A stretch of DNA of 64,000 nucleotides from Paenibacillus sp. GM2 (lineage in GTDB: Bacteria > Bacillota > Bacilli > Paenibacillales > Paenibacillaceae): positions 17,411 through 81,410 of the forward strand of contig NZ_LN831278.1 in NCBI RefSeq assembly GCF_900069005.2. Direction: 5' to 3'. Below, piece by piece: positions 42,915 through 51,678 of this stretch. Position numbers and translations under genes: made by a program. Every line of letters begins with the position of its first letter. Within the stretch, counting starts at the first letter, position 1. Under the pieces are notes generated by a model, which was not told the DNA's origin, made no database searches, and saw only the letters and a list, made by a program, of their open reading frames with translations.

Positions 42915-43502
42915 TTAAGCGTTGGCTTTATCGATAACCTTGTCGACCAGTCCGTATTCCATGGCCTCTACAGCGCTCATGAAGTTGTCGCGGTCCGTAT
43001 CGCGCTCGATTTGCTCCAGCGGCTTGCCAGTACGCTCGGCGAGAATCCGATTCAAATTGTCGCGCATTTTGAGAATGCGGCGGGCGCGGATCTCGATATC
43101 CGTCGCTTGACCTTCTGCGCCGCCAAGCGGCTGATGGATCATAATCTCACTGTTCGGCAGGGCAAATCGCTTGCCAGGTGCGCCTGCATTCAGCAGGAAA
43201 GCTCCCATGGAAGCAGCTAAACCAACACAAATGGTGGATACATCGGATTTGATAAATTGCATCGTATCGAAAATGGCCATGCCGGCTGTAATCGAACCGC
43301 CAGGGCTGTTAATGTACAAATGAATGTCTTTGCCGGGATCTTCGGCATCCAGGAATAACATCTGCGCAATAATGGAATTGGCTACGACGTCATTAACCTG
43401 TGTACCAAGGAAAATGATGCGGTCTTTCAGCAATCTGGAATAAATGTCGTAAGCACGTTCGCCACGGTTACTCTGTTCAACAACCATTGGAATATAACTC
43501 AC
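42915..43502 (-). CDS. clpP: ATP-dependent Clp protease proteolytic subunit
   Basis: ClpP forms the tetradecameric serine protease used with ClpC, ClpX and ClpE for protein turnover. The 195-residue protein has the catalytic triad Ser98 ([11 protein letters not shown]), His123 ([11 protein letters not shown]) and Asp172. It starts with GTG 43502, giving [19 protein letters not shown], seven bases after AAGGAGGG; a longer upstream frame is not conserved. The promoter (TTGACT, 17 bases, TATTAT) overlaps a CtsR operator, so it is under heat-stress control. It is convergent with the DUF3298 gene. Confidence 0.98.
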   Translation of the reverse strand: MSYIPMVVEQSNRGERAYDIYSRLLKDRIIFLGTQVNDVVANSIIAQMLFLDAEDPGKDIHLYINSPGGSITAGMAIFDTMQFIKSDVSTICVGLAASMGAFLLNAGAPGKRFALPNSEIMIHQPLGGAEGQATDIEIRARRILKMRDNLNRILAERTGKPLEQIERDTDRDNFMSAVEAMEYGLVDKVIDKANA

Positions 43503-43612
43503 CGATAAACCCTCCTTATTATTAGCCCAAAGGGAAGCTCCCTTGGTTTCAAGCTGTTCATATATTAGTTCGATCAATTCCAGAATTGACGGAATTGATG
43601 ATTTGTAATCCT

Positions 43613-43641
43613 ATAATAACTAACTTTTTATCAAAAGTCAA
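43613..43641 (-). promoter_or_regulatory. clpP sigma-A promoter
   Basis: On the minus strand TTGACT (complement of 43636-43641), a 17-base spacer and TATTAT (complement of 43613-43618) form a near-consensus promoter about 110 bases before the clpP start. Confidence 0.75.
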
Positions 43642-43652
43642 AGATAGTCAAA
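43636..43652. promoter_or_regulatory. CtsR operator at the clpP promoter
   Basis: AGTCAAA-GAT-AGTCAAA fits the CtsR heptad repeat consensus RGTCAAANANRGTCAAA at every position. It covers the -35 box of the clpP promoter, which is the known repression geometry in Bacillus. Confidence 0.85.
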
Positions 43653-43664
43653 CTCAAGGCAATA

Positions 43665-43686
43665 AAAAAGCCCACAACGGGTTTTG
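43665..43686 (-). terminator. Terminator of the tRNA-Arg transcript
   Basis: On the minus strand AAACCC-GTTGT-GGGCTT is followed by TTTT. It lies between the tRNA and the clpP promoter, so the two are separate transcription units. Confidence 0.7.
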
Positions 43687-43698
43687 TATGAAAAATTA

Positions 43699-43773
43699 TG
43701 GCGCGCCCGCGAGGAATCGAACCTCGATCTCAGGCTCCGGAGGCCTACGTCATATCCATTGGACCACGGGCGC
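43699..43773 (-). tRNA. tRNA-Arg (anticodon CCG)
   Basis: The minus strand folds into a complete cloverleaf: acceptor GCGCCCG/CGGGCGC, an anticodon loop CTCCGGA with anticodon CCG (reads CGG), a T arm CGAGG-TTCGATT-CCTCG, discriminator G and an encoded CCA at 43701-43699. A single tRNA-Arg gene beside clpP is also found in B. subtilis. Confidence 0.95.
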
Positions 43774-44021
43774 GTAATTTTAGTGCAACAAAATTGATTA
43801 TATGGCATTAGAGACTAAAATGCAAGAGAAATTCATTACTCCTTAAAATTGATTGCCTATTGACTATAAGGAGTTGCGGCTCGAGAACCGCTGGCTGAGG
43901 TTTGAACGGCCTGTCTTCTATTGAGTTTGATCAAATAGCTCCCTGAATCTCTATATTGATTGGCGGAAAGTAGAGAGTTAGCCCGCTGAAATAAAGCTTT
44001 TTGAGATATAAAATAAAGTTA

Positions 44022-44070
44022 TTGTCTTTGAAAGCGTTTTATGTTAATTTAAATCTATAAAAACGTTTTT
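44022..44070 (+). promoter_or_regulatory. Promoter, cre-like site and operator of the LacI-type regulator gene
   Basis: TTGTCT (44022-44027), a 17-base spacer and TAATTT (44045-44050) form the promoter. Within the spacer TGAAAGCGTTTTAT (44029-44042) is a 12-of-14 match to the cre consensus. The perfect palindrome AAAAACGTTTTT (44059-44070) lies at the transcription start; the same palindrome is found before the transporter genes, so it is probably the operator of the regulator itself. Confidence 0.6.
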
Positions 44071-44090
44071 GTTAAAAAGGACGATCACCA

Positions 44091-45110
44091 ATGGCGAAAG
44101 TTACAATTAAGGACGTTGCTAGAGAAGCCGGGGTATCCATTTCTACGGTTTCCAATGCATTAAACGATGTGGATGTGTTGACTCCGGAGACGAAGTCGCA
44201 TGTACTCAAGGTAGCAAAGCGTATGAATTATGTGCCGAACTTGAATGGGAAGCTGCTGAAGTCAGGCAAGACGAAGATGCTGGGCTTCTTTACAACCAGC
44301 GTGTCAGGGCCGTATTTCTACATTTTGGTTGAGTCGATGGCCCGCGAATGTGAGCGCCTGGGTTATGGCTTGAACGTATTCGTTACCAAGGAGAAACAGG
44401 TTATTATGAGCAATATTCTTGGTCGGCGTGTCGATGGTGTGGTTATTTACGAAGAGCTCAAAATTGATGAGAACGACATCGCAGCGATGGAGAAAGACAA
44501 GATCAAGGCGGTATTTCTGGATCGGGTCATGGAGAACGAGACGATGGGAAGCGTGATCTTCGATTCGTATGTGGCCGGTTATGAGGCGACTAAATATTTG
44601 ATTAGTCTGGGACATAAGAAAATCGCTTATATATCAGGCGTTGATACAATGTATGACAGCGTACAGCGGCGAGAAGGATATTTGGCTGCACTTCGGGAGC
44701 ATCGGCTGGAGACGGATGAAGATTATATTTTACAAGGGTATTTTGAGGAAGAAGGATCTTACAATGTGGTGAAATCATTCCTCCGCTCGCATCATGACAA
44801 AGTACCGGACGCATATTTGGCGGGGAACGATTTGAGTGCAATCGGATGTATTCGCGCCTTAAAGTCAGAGGGATACAGAATTCCCGAGGATATAAGCGTC
44901 ATGGGCTTCGACGATATTGAAATTGCTCAATATTTCTCGCCGCCGCTCACGACGGTAAGGAACCAGATTGCCAGACAAGGGATGCTTGTCATCGATCACC
45001 TGGTTCGATTGATTCAGAAGAAGGAGCAGGGCAAACTGCAGAAGCTGTCTAGCGAGATTGTAGTGCGCGGTTCTTGTCAGGTAAAGATAAAGCGGGATGA
45101 TCTTATTTAG
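44091..45110 (+). CDS. LacI-family transcriptional regulator
   Basis: The 339-residue repressor starts MAKVTIKDVAREAGVSISTVSNALND, a classical LacI DNA-binding headpiece with hinge helix, followed by a periplasmic-binding-protein-like sensor domain (LGFFTTSVSGPYFYILVESM, RRVDGVVIYEEL, DISVMGFDDIEIAQYFSPPLTTV). It is transcribed toward two CUT1 permeases, a binding lipoprotein and a GH30 enzyme. Copies of AAAAACGTTTTT lie before its own gene and before the transporter, so it probably represses both until a sugar inducer binds. Confidence 0.94.
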   Translation: MAKVTIKDVAREAGVSISTVSNALNDVDVLTPETKSHVLKVAKRMNYVPNLNGKLLKSGKTKMLGFFTTSVSGPYFYILVESMARECERLGYGLNVFVTKEKQVIMSNILGRRVDGVVIYEELKIDENDIAAMEKDKIKAVFLDRVMENETMGSVIFDSYVAGYEATKYLISLGHKKIAYISGVDTMYDSVQRREGYLAALREHRLETDEDYILQGYFEEEGSYNVVKSFLRSHHDKVPDAYLAGNDLSAIGCIRALKSEGYRIPEDISVMGFDDIEIAQYFSPPLTTVRNQIARQGMLVIDHLVRLIQKKEQGKLQKLSSEIVVRGSCQVKIKRDDLI

Positions 45111-45169
45111 AAAGACAAATATAGGGTCATTCCTATTTTTGCAGCGAGTAGGGTCATTTTTTGCAAAAA

Positions 45170-45183
45170 TAAAAACGTTTTTA
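45170..45183. promoter_or_regulatory. Second LacI-type operator, before the permease genes
   Basis: TAAAAACGTTTTTA is a perfect 14-base palindrome whose 12-base core is identical to that before the regulator gene. It lies 34 bases before the first permease start. Two copies of AGGGTCATT (about 45123 and 45150) lie just upstream. Confidence 0.7.
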
Positions 45184-45216
45184 TTGGATTTGCTACTAAA
45201 AGAGGGGGAGTCTTAA

Positions 45217-46176
45217 ATGGAGAAGTTAGCCGGAGCACCTGCTAAGAAGCCTATGGGACAAAGGGTTAAGCAATTTTGCGTAGACTTCAAGAACCAGTGG
45301 GAAATTCAATCGATGATTATCCCGGGCGTTATTTTTATGATTATTTTTTGTTACGTACCCATTTATGGTCTGACGATCGCTTTCAAGAATTACACCGTTA
45401 TCGATACTCTGGATTCTGCGCCTTGGGTAGGGCTTGAGAATTTCAGAATCATCCTGTCGGACCGATATTTCTGGGATTCCGTAATCAATACGCTGGGCAT
45501 CAGCTTCCTGAAGCTATTGATCGGCTTCGTTATCCCCATCATATTGGCAATTATGATCTATGAACTGGGCATGGGGCGGTTCAAGAAGATGGTACAGACC
45601 ATCTCGTATCTTCCGCACTTCCTGTCCTGGATCGTACTCGGCGGTATGCTGATTACTTGGCTCTCCACTTCGGGCTTGTTCAACCAGATTTTAATCGGAC
45701 TTGGGGTGATCACTAACCCGCAAAATATTTTGCTCGATCCGGGCAAGTATTGGTGGATTGCTACCTTGTCGGACATCTGGAAGGAGGCAGGCTGGGGGAC
45801 AATTTTGTATTTGGCGATAATGGCCAAGATTGATCCGACCTATTATGAGGCAGCAAAGATTGATGGTGCGAGCCGTATGAGACAGATCTGGAATATTACC
45901 CTGCCGAACATGAAGATGATTATCAGCTTGAACTTGATCCTTACTGTAAGCGGTTTATTGGGGTCGAACCTTGATCAGACGCTCGTTCTGATAAACTCGC
46001 AGAACCGTGTCAGAGCGGAAGTTATCAATTCCTATGTGTATCGTATGGGGATGACGCAAGGCGACTTCTCATATGCAACCGCGGTTGGTTTAGGCGTCTC
46101 TATCGTCTCCGTCATTCTGCTTGTTACTGCAAATAAGGTGACAAGTAAATTAAACGACAACCAATCGGTTTTATAG
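45217..46176 (+). CDS. CUT1 sugar ABC transporter permease (LplB/YteP type)
   Basis: The 319-residue permease has six hydrophobic segments and the cytoplasmic EAA loop YYEAAKIDGASRMRQIWNITLP. The N-terminus (FCVDFKNQWEIQSMIIPGVIF) and the GLTIAFKNYTVIDTL region are typical of LplB/YteP permeases for oligosaccharides and glycans. GAGGGGGAG precedes ATG 45217. It is first in the transporter operon. No ATPase is encoded nearby, so an MsmX-type shared ATPase elsewhere probably powers it. Confidence 0.93.
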   Translation: MEKLAGAPAKKPMGQRVKQFCVDFKNQWEIQSMIIPGVIFMIIFCYVPIYGLTIAFKNYTVIDTLDSAPWVGLENFRIILSDRYFWDSVINTLGISFLKLLIGFVIPIILAIMIYELGMGRFKKMVQTISYLPHFLSWIVLGGMLITWLSTSGLFNQILIGLGVITNPQNILLDPGKYWWIATLSDIWKEAGWGTILYLAIMAKIDPTYYEAAKIDGASRMRQIWNITLPNMKMIISLNLILTVSGLLGSNLDQTLVLINSQNRVRAEVINSYVYRMGMTQGDFSYATAVGLGVSIVSVILLVTANKVTSKLNDNQSVL

Positions 46177-46189
46177 AGGGGGCATTCTT

Positions 46190-47077
46190 GTGAATCGAAA
46201 TACGCTTAAAAAAGACATCGATAGTCGAATATTTGACACTGTGAATGTAACGCTGCTCCTGATCTTTAGCATTATTATTATCGTTCCGCTGTGGAATGTC
46301 ATTATATCTTCCTTCAGCTCGGGAAAGTCCCTCGCCGAGGGCGGATTCATCTTCTGGCCAAAGGAATTTTCGCTCGAGAACTATGAAGCTGTATTTAGAG
46401 ATTCAAGCATTTGGCAATCCTTTTTCATATCTGTTGCCAAGACCGTTATTGGGGTTATCACCCACGTCTTCTTCTGTGCCATGATCGGTTACGGGCTTAG
46501 CAAGCAGAAGGTTCGCGGCCGCAAGCTGTATGTGACGATGGGGGTCATTACGATGTTCTTCTCCGGCGGAATGATTCCAACATACCTGTTAATCAAATCG
46601 CTCGGTTTGCTGAACAGCTTCTGGGTGTATATCATACCGGCATTATTCAGCTATTACGACGTAATTATCCTGATGAACTTCTTCCGTAATGTGCCTGATT
46701 CGCTCGAAGAATCGGCAAAGATTGACGGGGCGGGAGACTGGCGGGTATTCCTGAAAATATTCATCCCTCTGTCCATGCCGGCGATTGCCACGATTGCGCT
46801 GTTCAACGGGGTTGGCCAGTGGAACGACTTCATGACAACCAAGCTGTATGTGACGGATAAGACTCTGTATCCGCTGCAGATGAAGCTGTATGAAATTATC
46901 GTTCAGTCGCAAACCCAGTCGATGCAAAATATCGGGGGTTCAGCGGTCATCGAGACAACGACCAAAGGGGTCCAACTAGCAACGATTGTCATTACGACAT
47001 TGCCGATCGTTGTGATGTATCCAATATTACAGAAGTACTTCATCTCAGGCATGATGTTAGGGGCGGTCAAAGAGTAG
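46190..47077 (+). CDS. CUT1 sugar ABC transporter permease (LplC/YtcP type)
   Basis: The 295-residue second permease has six hydrophobic segments and the EAA loop LEESAKIDGAGDWRVFLKIFIPL. It begins with GTG 46190, 13 bases after the stop of the first permease, behind GAGGGGG. The MNRNTLKKDIDSRIFDTVNV start and C-terminal PILQKYFISGMMLGAVKE are typical of LplC/YtcP partners. It forms the heterodimeric channel with the upstream permease and works with the downstream binding protein. Confidence 0.93.
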   Translation: MNRNTLKKDIDSRIFDTVNVTLLLIFSIIIIVPLWNVIISSFSSGKSLAEGGFIFWPKEFSLENYEAVFRDSSIWQSFFISVAKTVIGVITHVFFCAMIGYGLSKQKVRGRKLYVTMGVITMFFSGGMIPTYLLIKSLGLLNSFWVYIIPALFSYYDVIILMNFFRNVPDSLEESAKIDGAGDWRVFLKIFIPLSMPAIATIALFNGVGQWNDFMTTKLYVTDKTLYPLQMKLYEIIVQSQTQSMQNIGGSAVIETTTKGVQLATIVITTLPIVVMYPILQKYFISGMMLGAVKE

Positions 47078-47136
47078 GAATACTTCTGAATAAGCGCACA
47101 GTCTTAAAGTTCTATCTATCAAAGGGAGGGTAAAAA

Positions 47137-48780
47137 ATGAAAGAGAGCAAGAAGAGCATGAGAAGGACGGGAATTAAGCTTGGTATTGCCTTGATGGCTG
47201 TAGCTTTAATTGTTAGCGGTTGCGGTGGCTCCAAGGGCGGAGGCAAGAAAGGCGAATTAGCTTCCATTGAAGACCGTTACACGCCAAGCGCGGATACGCC
47301 GGCATGGCAGTTGGATAAGAAAGAAGCGCCAACCGAGTTGACCTGGTATGTGAATGCTGATTGGTGGAACACGGAATTTGGCAAAGATGTCGTAACGAAA
47401 AAGATCCAGGAGGATCTGAACGTAAATATCAAGTTCATTACGGGTGATGACACCAAGTTGAACACCTTTTTCGCCGGTGGCGAAATGCCGGATCTGATCA
47501 CGACATTTGGTGCCAGCTCTCCTGTTGTACAGAAGGCAGATACATGGGCGTATTCCCTGAACAATCTGGCTGAGAAGTATGATCCTTATTTCAATAAAGT
47601 AGCGGCGCAGGATACGTTGAACTGGTTCAAGCTGAAGGACGGCAAGACCTATGGATATCCGGACTATTCCAATACGCAGGTGGACTATGATAGTGGACAA
47701 ATCCCGGCGAAGACAGCTTTCGTAATCCGCAAGGACGTATACGAAGCGCTGGGTAATCCAAGCATGAGCACACCGGAGGAATTCCAAAGTGTACTGAAGG
47801 ATATTAAAGCGAAGTTCCCAAGCCTGATTCCATTTGGCTTCAACTCCATCGGGGAGGGCACCGGTTCTCTGGGTGAAGTATTGCAGGACTTCATCGGTGT
47901 ACCGCTCGAAGATAGCAACAACGGCTTCTACAACCGTAACCTGAACGAAGACTATCTGACATGGCTGAAAACCCTGAACACCGTTTATAGGGATGGCAGC
48001 ATTAGCGATGACAGCTTCGCTGATGACGGTCCAGCCTTCGAAGAGAAAGTTAAGTCCGGTAAATATGCAACAATGCTTCTTGACGGAACACCGCAGCAGG
48101 GCGGCAACCTGCAGATCTTCCTGAGTGCGAATCAGGGTAAAGAATATATTGCGATTGATGGACCACAGAGTACCGTTGGCAACCAGCCGACATTGAACCA
48201 ATCCGGAATTACCGGCTGGATGATTAACTTTATTACGAAGGATTGTAAGGACCCTGCCAAGGCGATTCAAATCTTCACCTACCTGCTTAGTGACGAAGGT
48301 CAAATGCTGGTGAACTACGGAATCGAAGGCGAAACATATAAATCGATCGGCGACGGCAAATATGAGTTGTTGCCTGAAGTGAAGGACCTGCAATTGAACA
48401 ATCCGGACAAATTCAAGAAGGAATATCGCATGGGCGAGTTCATTTTCTTCGGTCATGACCGTTATAAAGCGCTCAGCACAGACTCCTTCCCTGAATCGAT
48501 TAAACAAATGCAAGAGTGGGGCAAGGGCAAGCTGGTACCGCACTTCATATTGGAGAATATCGATCCGGACCAAGGCAGCCTTGAGGCACGTTCGCTTAGC
48601 GCTATCAACACGAAGTGGAATACAACGATGGTCAGCATGATTCGCTCGAAGGATGACAATGAATTCAACAACAATCTGGCATCCTACAAGTCCTTCCTGG
48701 ATGAGAACAACTGGGATAAGATCCTGAAGGTCCGTACGGAGAAAATGCAACAAAATAAAGAGAAATTGGGTATAAAATAA
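47137..48780 (+). CDS. Sugar-binding lipoprotein of the CUT1 transporter (LplA-like)
   Basis: The 547-residue extracellular lipoprotein has lipobox VSGC (Cys29). The mature part is an extracellular solute-binding fold of the long LplA/YtcQ class (LTWYVNADWWNTEFGKDVV, FFAGGEMPDLITTFGASS, GKTYGYPDYSNTQVDYDSGQ, AKTAFVIRKDVYEALGNP). AAAGGGAGGG precedes ATG 47137. The size and the GH30 neighbour suggest a glycan or oligosaccharide ligand; the identity is open. A terminator follows at 48800. Confidence 0.92.
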   Translation: MKESKKSMRRTGIKLGIALMAVALIVSGCGGSKGGGKKGELASIEDRYTPSADTPAWQLDKKEAPTELTWYVNADWWNTEFGKDVVTKKIQEDLNVNIKFITGDDTKLNTFFAGGEMPDLITTFGASSPVVQKADTWAYSLNNLAEKYDPYFNKVAAQDTLNWFKLKDGKTYGYPDYSNTQVDYDSGQIPAKTAFVIRKDVYEALGNPSMSTPEEFQSVLKDIKAKFPSLIPFGFNSIGEGTGSLGEVLQDFIGVPLEDSNNGFYNRNLNEDYLTWLKTLNTVYRDGSISDDSFADDGPAFEEKVKSGKYATMLLDGTPQQGGNLQIFLSANQGKEYIAIDGPQSTVGNQPTLNQSGITGWMINFITKDCKDPAKAIQIFTYLLSDEGQMLVNYGIEGETYKSIGDGKYELLPEVKDLQLNNPDKFKKEYRMGEFIFFGHDRYKALSTDSFPESIKQMQEWGKGKLVPHFILENIDPDQGSLEARSLSAINTKWNTTMVSMIRSKDDNEFNNNLASYKSFLDENNWDKILKVRTEKMQQNKEKLGIK

Positions 48781-48799
48781 CAGCTTTCATTATTTGAGC

Positions 48800-48826
48800 G
48801 GGCCCCTTAACCAGGGGCCTTCTTTA
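48800..48826 (+). terminator. Rho-independent terminator after the binding protein
   Basis: GGCCCCT-TAACC-AGGGGCC is followed by TTCTTT. It partly separates the binding protein from the GH30 gene and may raise transporter mRNA over enzyme mRNA. Confidence 0.75.
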
Positions 48827-48887
48827 TTCAAACCAGGTTTGGCATGGCTAACATATACAAGATCACAATAGAAGTGGAGGAACATAC

Positions 48888-50231
48888 ATGCTGAAGCTAA
48901 GCATCTATCAGTCGAATGGGGAGAATGAACTGTTTGTGAGCAGGAGCCCAGAGCAACTGGCGGCGATCTCGACAGAACACCCGGTAAGTACAATTGGCAT
49001 TAATGAGCAGGAGACCTATCAGGTCATGGATGGATTTGGGGCTTCTTTTACCGATTCAGCGGCTTATTTGATTCATCAAGTATTGGATGAGGCGCAAAGG
49101 GGCGAATTGATGAGCAAGCTGTTCGATCCCGATCAAGGGATTGGACTATCGGTTCTACGCAACCCGATGGGCGCATCCGACTATGCTCGTGAGATATACA
49201 GCTATAATGATCTTCCGGAGAACGAGACAGATCTGGAATTGAAGCGATTCTCTATTTCCCATGACGAAGAGGACATCATTCCTCTGCTGCAGAAAGCGGT
49301 GAAGCTCAACCCTGAGATCAAGCTGATGGCATCGCCATGGAGCGCTCCGGGCTGGATGAAGACAAGCGGCCATATGATCGGCGGGGAACTTAAGCAGGAC
49401 TACTATCCAGTCTATGCTGAATATTTCGTGCGTTATATTAAGGCCTATGCTTCGCATGGACTGCCGATATACGCAATCACGCCGCAAAATGAAGCTTTGT
49501 TCGTGCCCGGCCACTATCCTGGCATGCTGATGTTGCCTGAGGCGCAGAGCGAATTCATTAAGAATCATCTGAAGCCTGAATTCGTTAAAAATCAGATCGA
49601 TACGAAAATATTGTGCTACGATCATAACTGGGATCGCCCGGATTATCCTCTGACTGTACTGGAGCAAGCACACGACGAGGTGGATGGCGTTGCCTGGCAT
49701 TGGTACGGTGGCATTCCGTCAGCGCAGAGCGATGTTCACCAGGCTTATCCGACGAAGGAGGTCCATTTTACTGAGGGCTCTGGCGGCGAGTGGATTCCAT
49801 CCTTTGAGCCGGCTTTCTCCAATGTGATGAGAACCGGGATTGAGATTTTGCGGAATCATAGTAAATCATTTGTGCTATGGAATATGGCTCTGGACGAGCA
49901 TAACGGGCCTACGGTTCCCGGGTTTGGACAGAGTACCTGCCGTGGAATCGTGCTGGTGAATCAGCAGACCCGTGAGCTGACCTACACGCTGGACTACTAT
50001 GCATTAGCTCATTTCAGCAAGTTCGTTCGTCCTAAGGCAGTACGTATCGGTTCCAGCAGTTATGACCACATTCGTTCCGTTGCCTTCAAAAATACCGATG
50101 GATCCATTGCGGTTATTTTATTTAATGATAGTGAGCAGACAGGCAATATTGAGTTAAAGCTTCAGGAAGAATCTGTATTAAGTTTCCAGCTAGAGGCTAA
50201 AAGTGCAATGACGGTTTTTATTCAAAAATAA
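48888..50231 (+). CDS. Glycoside hydrolase family 30 enzyme
   Basis: The 447-residue enzyme has the GH30 layout: QVMDGFGASFTDSAAYLIHQ near the start, GLSVLRNPMGASDYA, MASPWSAPGWMK, acid/base Glu202 in ITPQNEALF and nucleophile Glu296 in HFTEGSGGEW, then a beta-sandwich side domain. These features match glucosylceramidase, beta-1,6-glucanase and beta-xylosidase-like subfamilies, which cannot be separated by eye. There is no signal peptide, so it acts inside the cell on what the preceding ABC transporter imports. GGAGG precedes ATG 48888. Confidence 0.92.
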   Translation: MLKLSIYQSNGENELFVSRSPEQLAAISTEHPVSTIGINEQETYQVMDGFGASFTDSAAYLIHQVLDEAQRGELMSKLFDPDQGIGLSVLRNPMGASDYAREIYSYNDLPENETDLELKRFSISHDEEDIIPLLQKAVKLNPEIKLMASPWSAPGWMKTSGHMIGGELKQDYYPVYAEYFVRYIKAYASHGLPIYAITPQNEALFVPGHYPGMLMLPEAQSEFIKNHLKPEFVKNQIDTKILCYDHNWDRPDYPLTVLEQAHDEVDGVAWHWYGGIPSAQSDVHQAYPTKEVHFTEGSGGEWIPSFEPAFSNVMRTGIEILRNHSKSFVLWNMALDEHNGPTVPGFGQSTCRGIVLVNQQTRELTYTLDYYALAHFSKFVRPKAVRIGSSSYDHIRSVAFKNTDGSIAVILFNDSEQTGNIELKLQEESVLSFQLEAKSAMTVFIQK

Positions 50232-50252
50232 ATAGTATAAAGCTTCCCCATG

Positions 50253-50310
50253 AGAGCCTCTCTTATTGTGAATAGATGCACAATCTATTTGCAAATTAGA
50301 GGCTCTTTTT
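50253..50310 (+). terminator. Rho-independent terminator after the GH30 gene
   Basis: AGAGCCTCT pairs with AGAGGCTCT, followed by TTTT; the loop contains a second small stem (ATTGTG with GCACAAT). Confidence 0.8.
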
Positions 50311-50428
50311 GCGCGTAAAATAGGTATTTGTGCGGTGCAGAAGCCTTCTCTCCAGATTTCAAATATGAAGTGATATTCAATTGCATGCATAAGTGGTTAT
50401 AGTATTGAGAAATATACGGACGTCAGGC

Positions 50429-50457
50429 TTGCAACTGGAATAAAAATTGGTTAAAAT
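50429..50457 (+). promoter_or_regulatory. Sigma-A promoter of the cggR-gapA operon
   Basis: TTGCAA (50429-50434), a 17-base spacer and TAAAAT (50452-50457) form a good promoter. The predicted start near 50464 coincides with the upstream half of the CggR-type operator. Confidence 0.75.
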
Positions 50458-50462
50458 GACAG

Positions 50463-50498
50463 TGGGACTTAAAAAGTTAACCCGGGACATTTTAAGAC
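50463..50498 (+). promoter_or_regulatory. CggR-type operator
   Basis: TGGGAC-N6-AGTT-N4-CGGGAC-N6-AGAC repeats with a 20-base period and follows the B. subtilis CggR operator layout CGGGAC-N6-TGTC-N4-CGGGAC-N6-TGTC, with the GGGAC halves best kept. Its position downstream of the promoter fits a roadblock or blocked-clearance repressor whose inducer is fructose-1,6-bisphosphate. Confidence 0.78.
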
Positions 50499-50541
50499 CA
50501 GGAGAAGGAGAGAGAAGACGAAGCTTGCAGGAGTGGAAAGC

Positions 50542-51597
50542 ATGCGTGAAATTTTAGAAATGCAAAGGCAGCTTCTTCCTGATCTCATGGAAATTCTCAA
50601 GAAAAGGTATACCATTCTTCACCAGATCATGTTGTCGGATGTGATCGGCCGCAGAACGCTAGCGGTCTCACTGAACATGACAGAGCGTGTGTTGCGGGCC
50701 GAGACGGATCTCCTGAAGGCTCAGGGCCTGATAGAAATCGAGAATATAGGCATGAGAATCAGTGATTCGGGCAGAAAACTACTGGAGGGCTTGGAGCCGG
50801 TAGTGAAGGAAATCTTCGGTCTGGCCAATCTGGAGGAGATAATCCGCAACCATTACGGACTTCGTAAGGTTGTGGTGGTTGCCGGTGATAGCGAGGCTTC
50901 CCCGCTCGTTAAGCGCGAACTAGGGAAGGCTGGTGCCAAGGCTTTGCTCCATGCGATGCAAGGTGATGATGTTGTCGCTGTAACCGGCGGGACAACGCTG
51001 GCAGAAGTTGCGGAGCAGCTTACTCCGCCAGCGAATATATCATTGAAGCAAAGCTGGTTCGTTCCAGCGCGGGGCGGGCTTGGTGAAAGTCTGGAGATTC
51101 AAGCGAATACGATCGCCTCTGGCATGGCCAAGAGGGTCGGAGCTGGATACAGACTGCTGCATGTACCTGATCTTCTGGGAAAAGACGCATATGATTCATT
51201 GGTACATGATCCGAACATCCATGATATCGTGGATATGATCCGCCAGGCGCGGATTATCGTACACGGCATCGGGGATGCTATGCAGATGGCTCGGCGCCGC
51301 AAATTGGAGCAGCCGGTCATTGAAGAGCTGCAAAGAGATGGAGCCCTTGCTGAGTCTTTTGGCTACTATTTCAATGAGGATGGAGTCGTCGTTCATAAGA
51401 TGCTGACCCTTGGACTTCGTCTGGAGGACATCATAAAGGCCGACACGGTCGTGGGCATTGCCGGAGGCAAGGATAAGGCGAAGGCCATCCACGCCGTACT
51501 TAAGTTCGGGCACGAGGATATTCTCGTTGTGGACGAAGTGGCAGCAGTTGAGATTGTGAGAGAGATGGAGCGGCAGGGGACAATCGAAAGCAAATAA
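50542..51597 (+). CDS. cggR: Central glycolytic genes regulator (SorC family)
   Basis: CggR represses gapA-pgk-tpi-pgm-eno in the absence of sugar and is relieved by fructose-1,6-bisphosphate. The 351-residue protein has an N-terminal helix-turn-helix (QIMLSDVIGRRTLAVSLNMT) and a SorC effector domain (VVAVTGGTTLAEVAEQL, KQSWFVPARGGLGE, VVGIAGGKDKAKAIHAVLK). ATG 50542, eight bases after AGGAG, is preferred to GTG 50533, which lies in the ribosome binding site. It is the first gene of the operon, 81 bases before gapA, as in B. subtilis. Confidence 0.95.
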   Translation: MREILEMQRQLLPDLMEILKKRYTILHQIMLSDVIGRRTLAVSLNMTERVLRAETDLLKAQGLIEIENIGMRISDSGRKLLEGLEPVVKEIFGLANLEEIIRNHYGLRKVVVVAGDSEASPLVKRELGKAGAKALLHAMQGDDVVAVTGGTTLAEVAEQLTPPANISLKQSWFVPARGGLGESLEIQANTIASGMAKRVGAGYRLLHVPDLLGKDAYDSLVHDPNIHDIVDMIRQARIIVHGIGDAMQMARRRKLEQPVIEELQRDGALAESFGYYFNEDGVVVHKMLTLGLRLEDIIKADTVVGIAGGKDKAKAIHAVLKFGHEDILVVDEVAAVEIVREMERQGTIESK

Positions 51598-51678
51598 GCA
51601 GCATGACTATGGTTTACTCATGACAGGCTTACTTGCCTTGTCTTGAATAATAAAAAAAGAACACTGGGAGGATCAATC

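Noticed and set aside
43860..43920. Second tRNA or tRNA fragment near tRNA-Arg
   Set aside because: A GCGGCTCGAGAACCGC stem looked tRNA-like, but no acceptor or anticodon arms could be drawn.
47257..48753. 498-codon minus-strand ORF opposite the binding lipoprotein
   Set aside because: It is the antisense shadow of a well-defined lipoprotein gene with lipobox and conserved motifs; no start signal or domain is seen.
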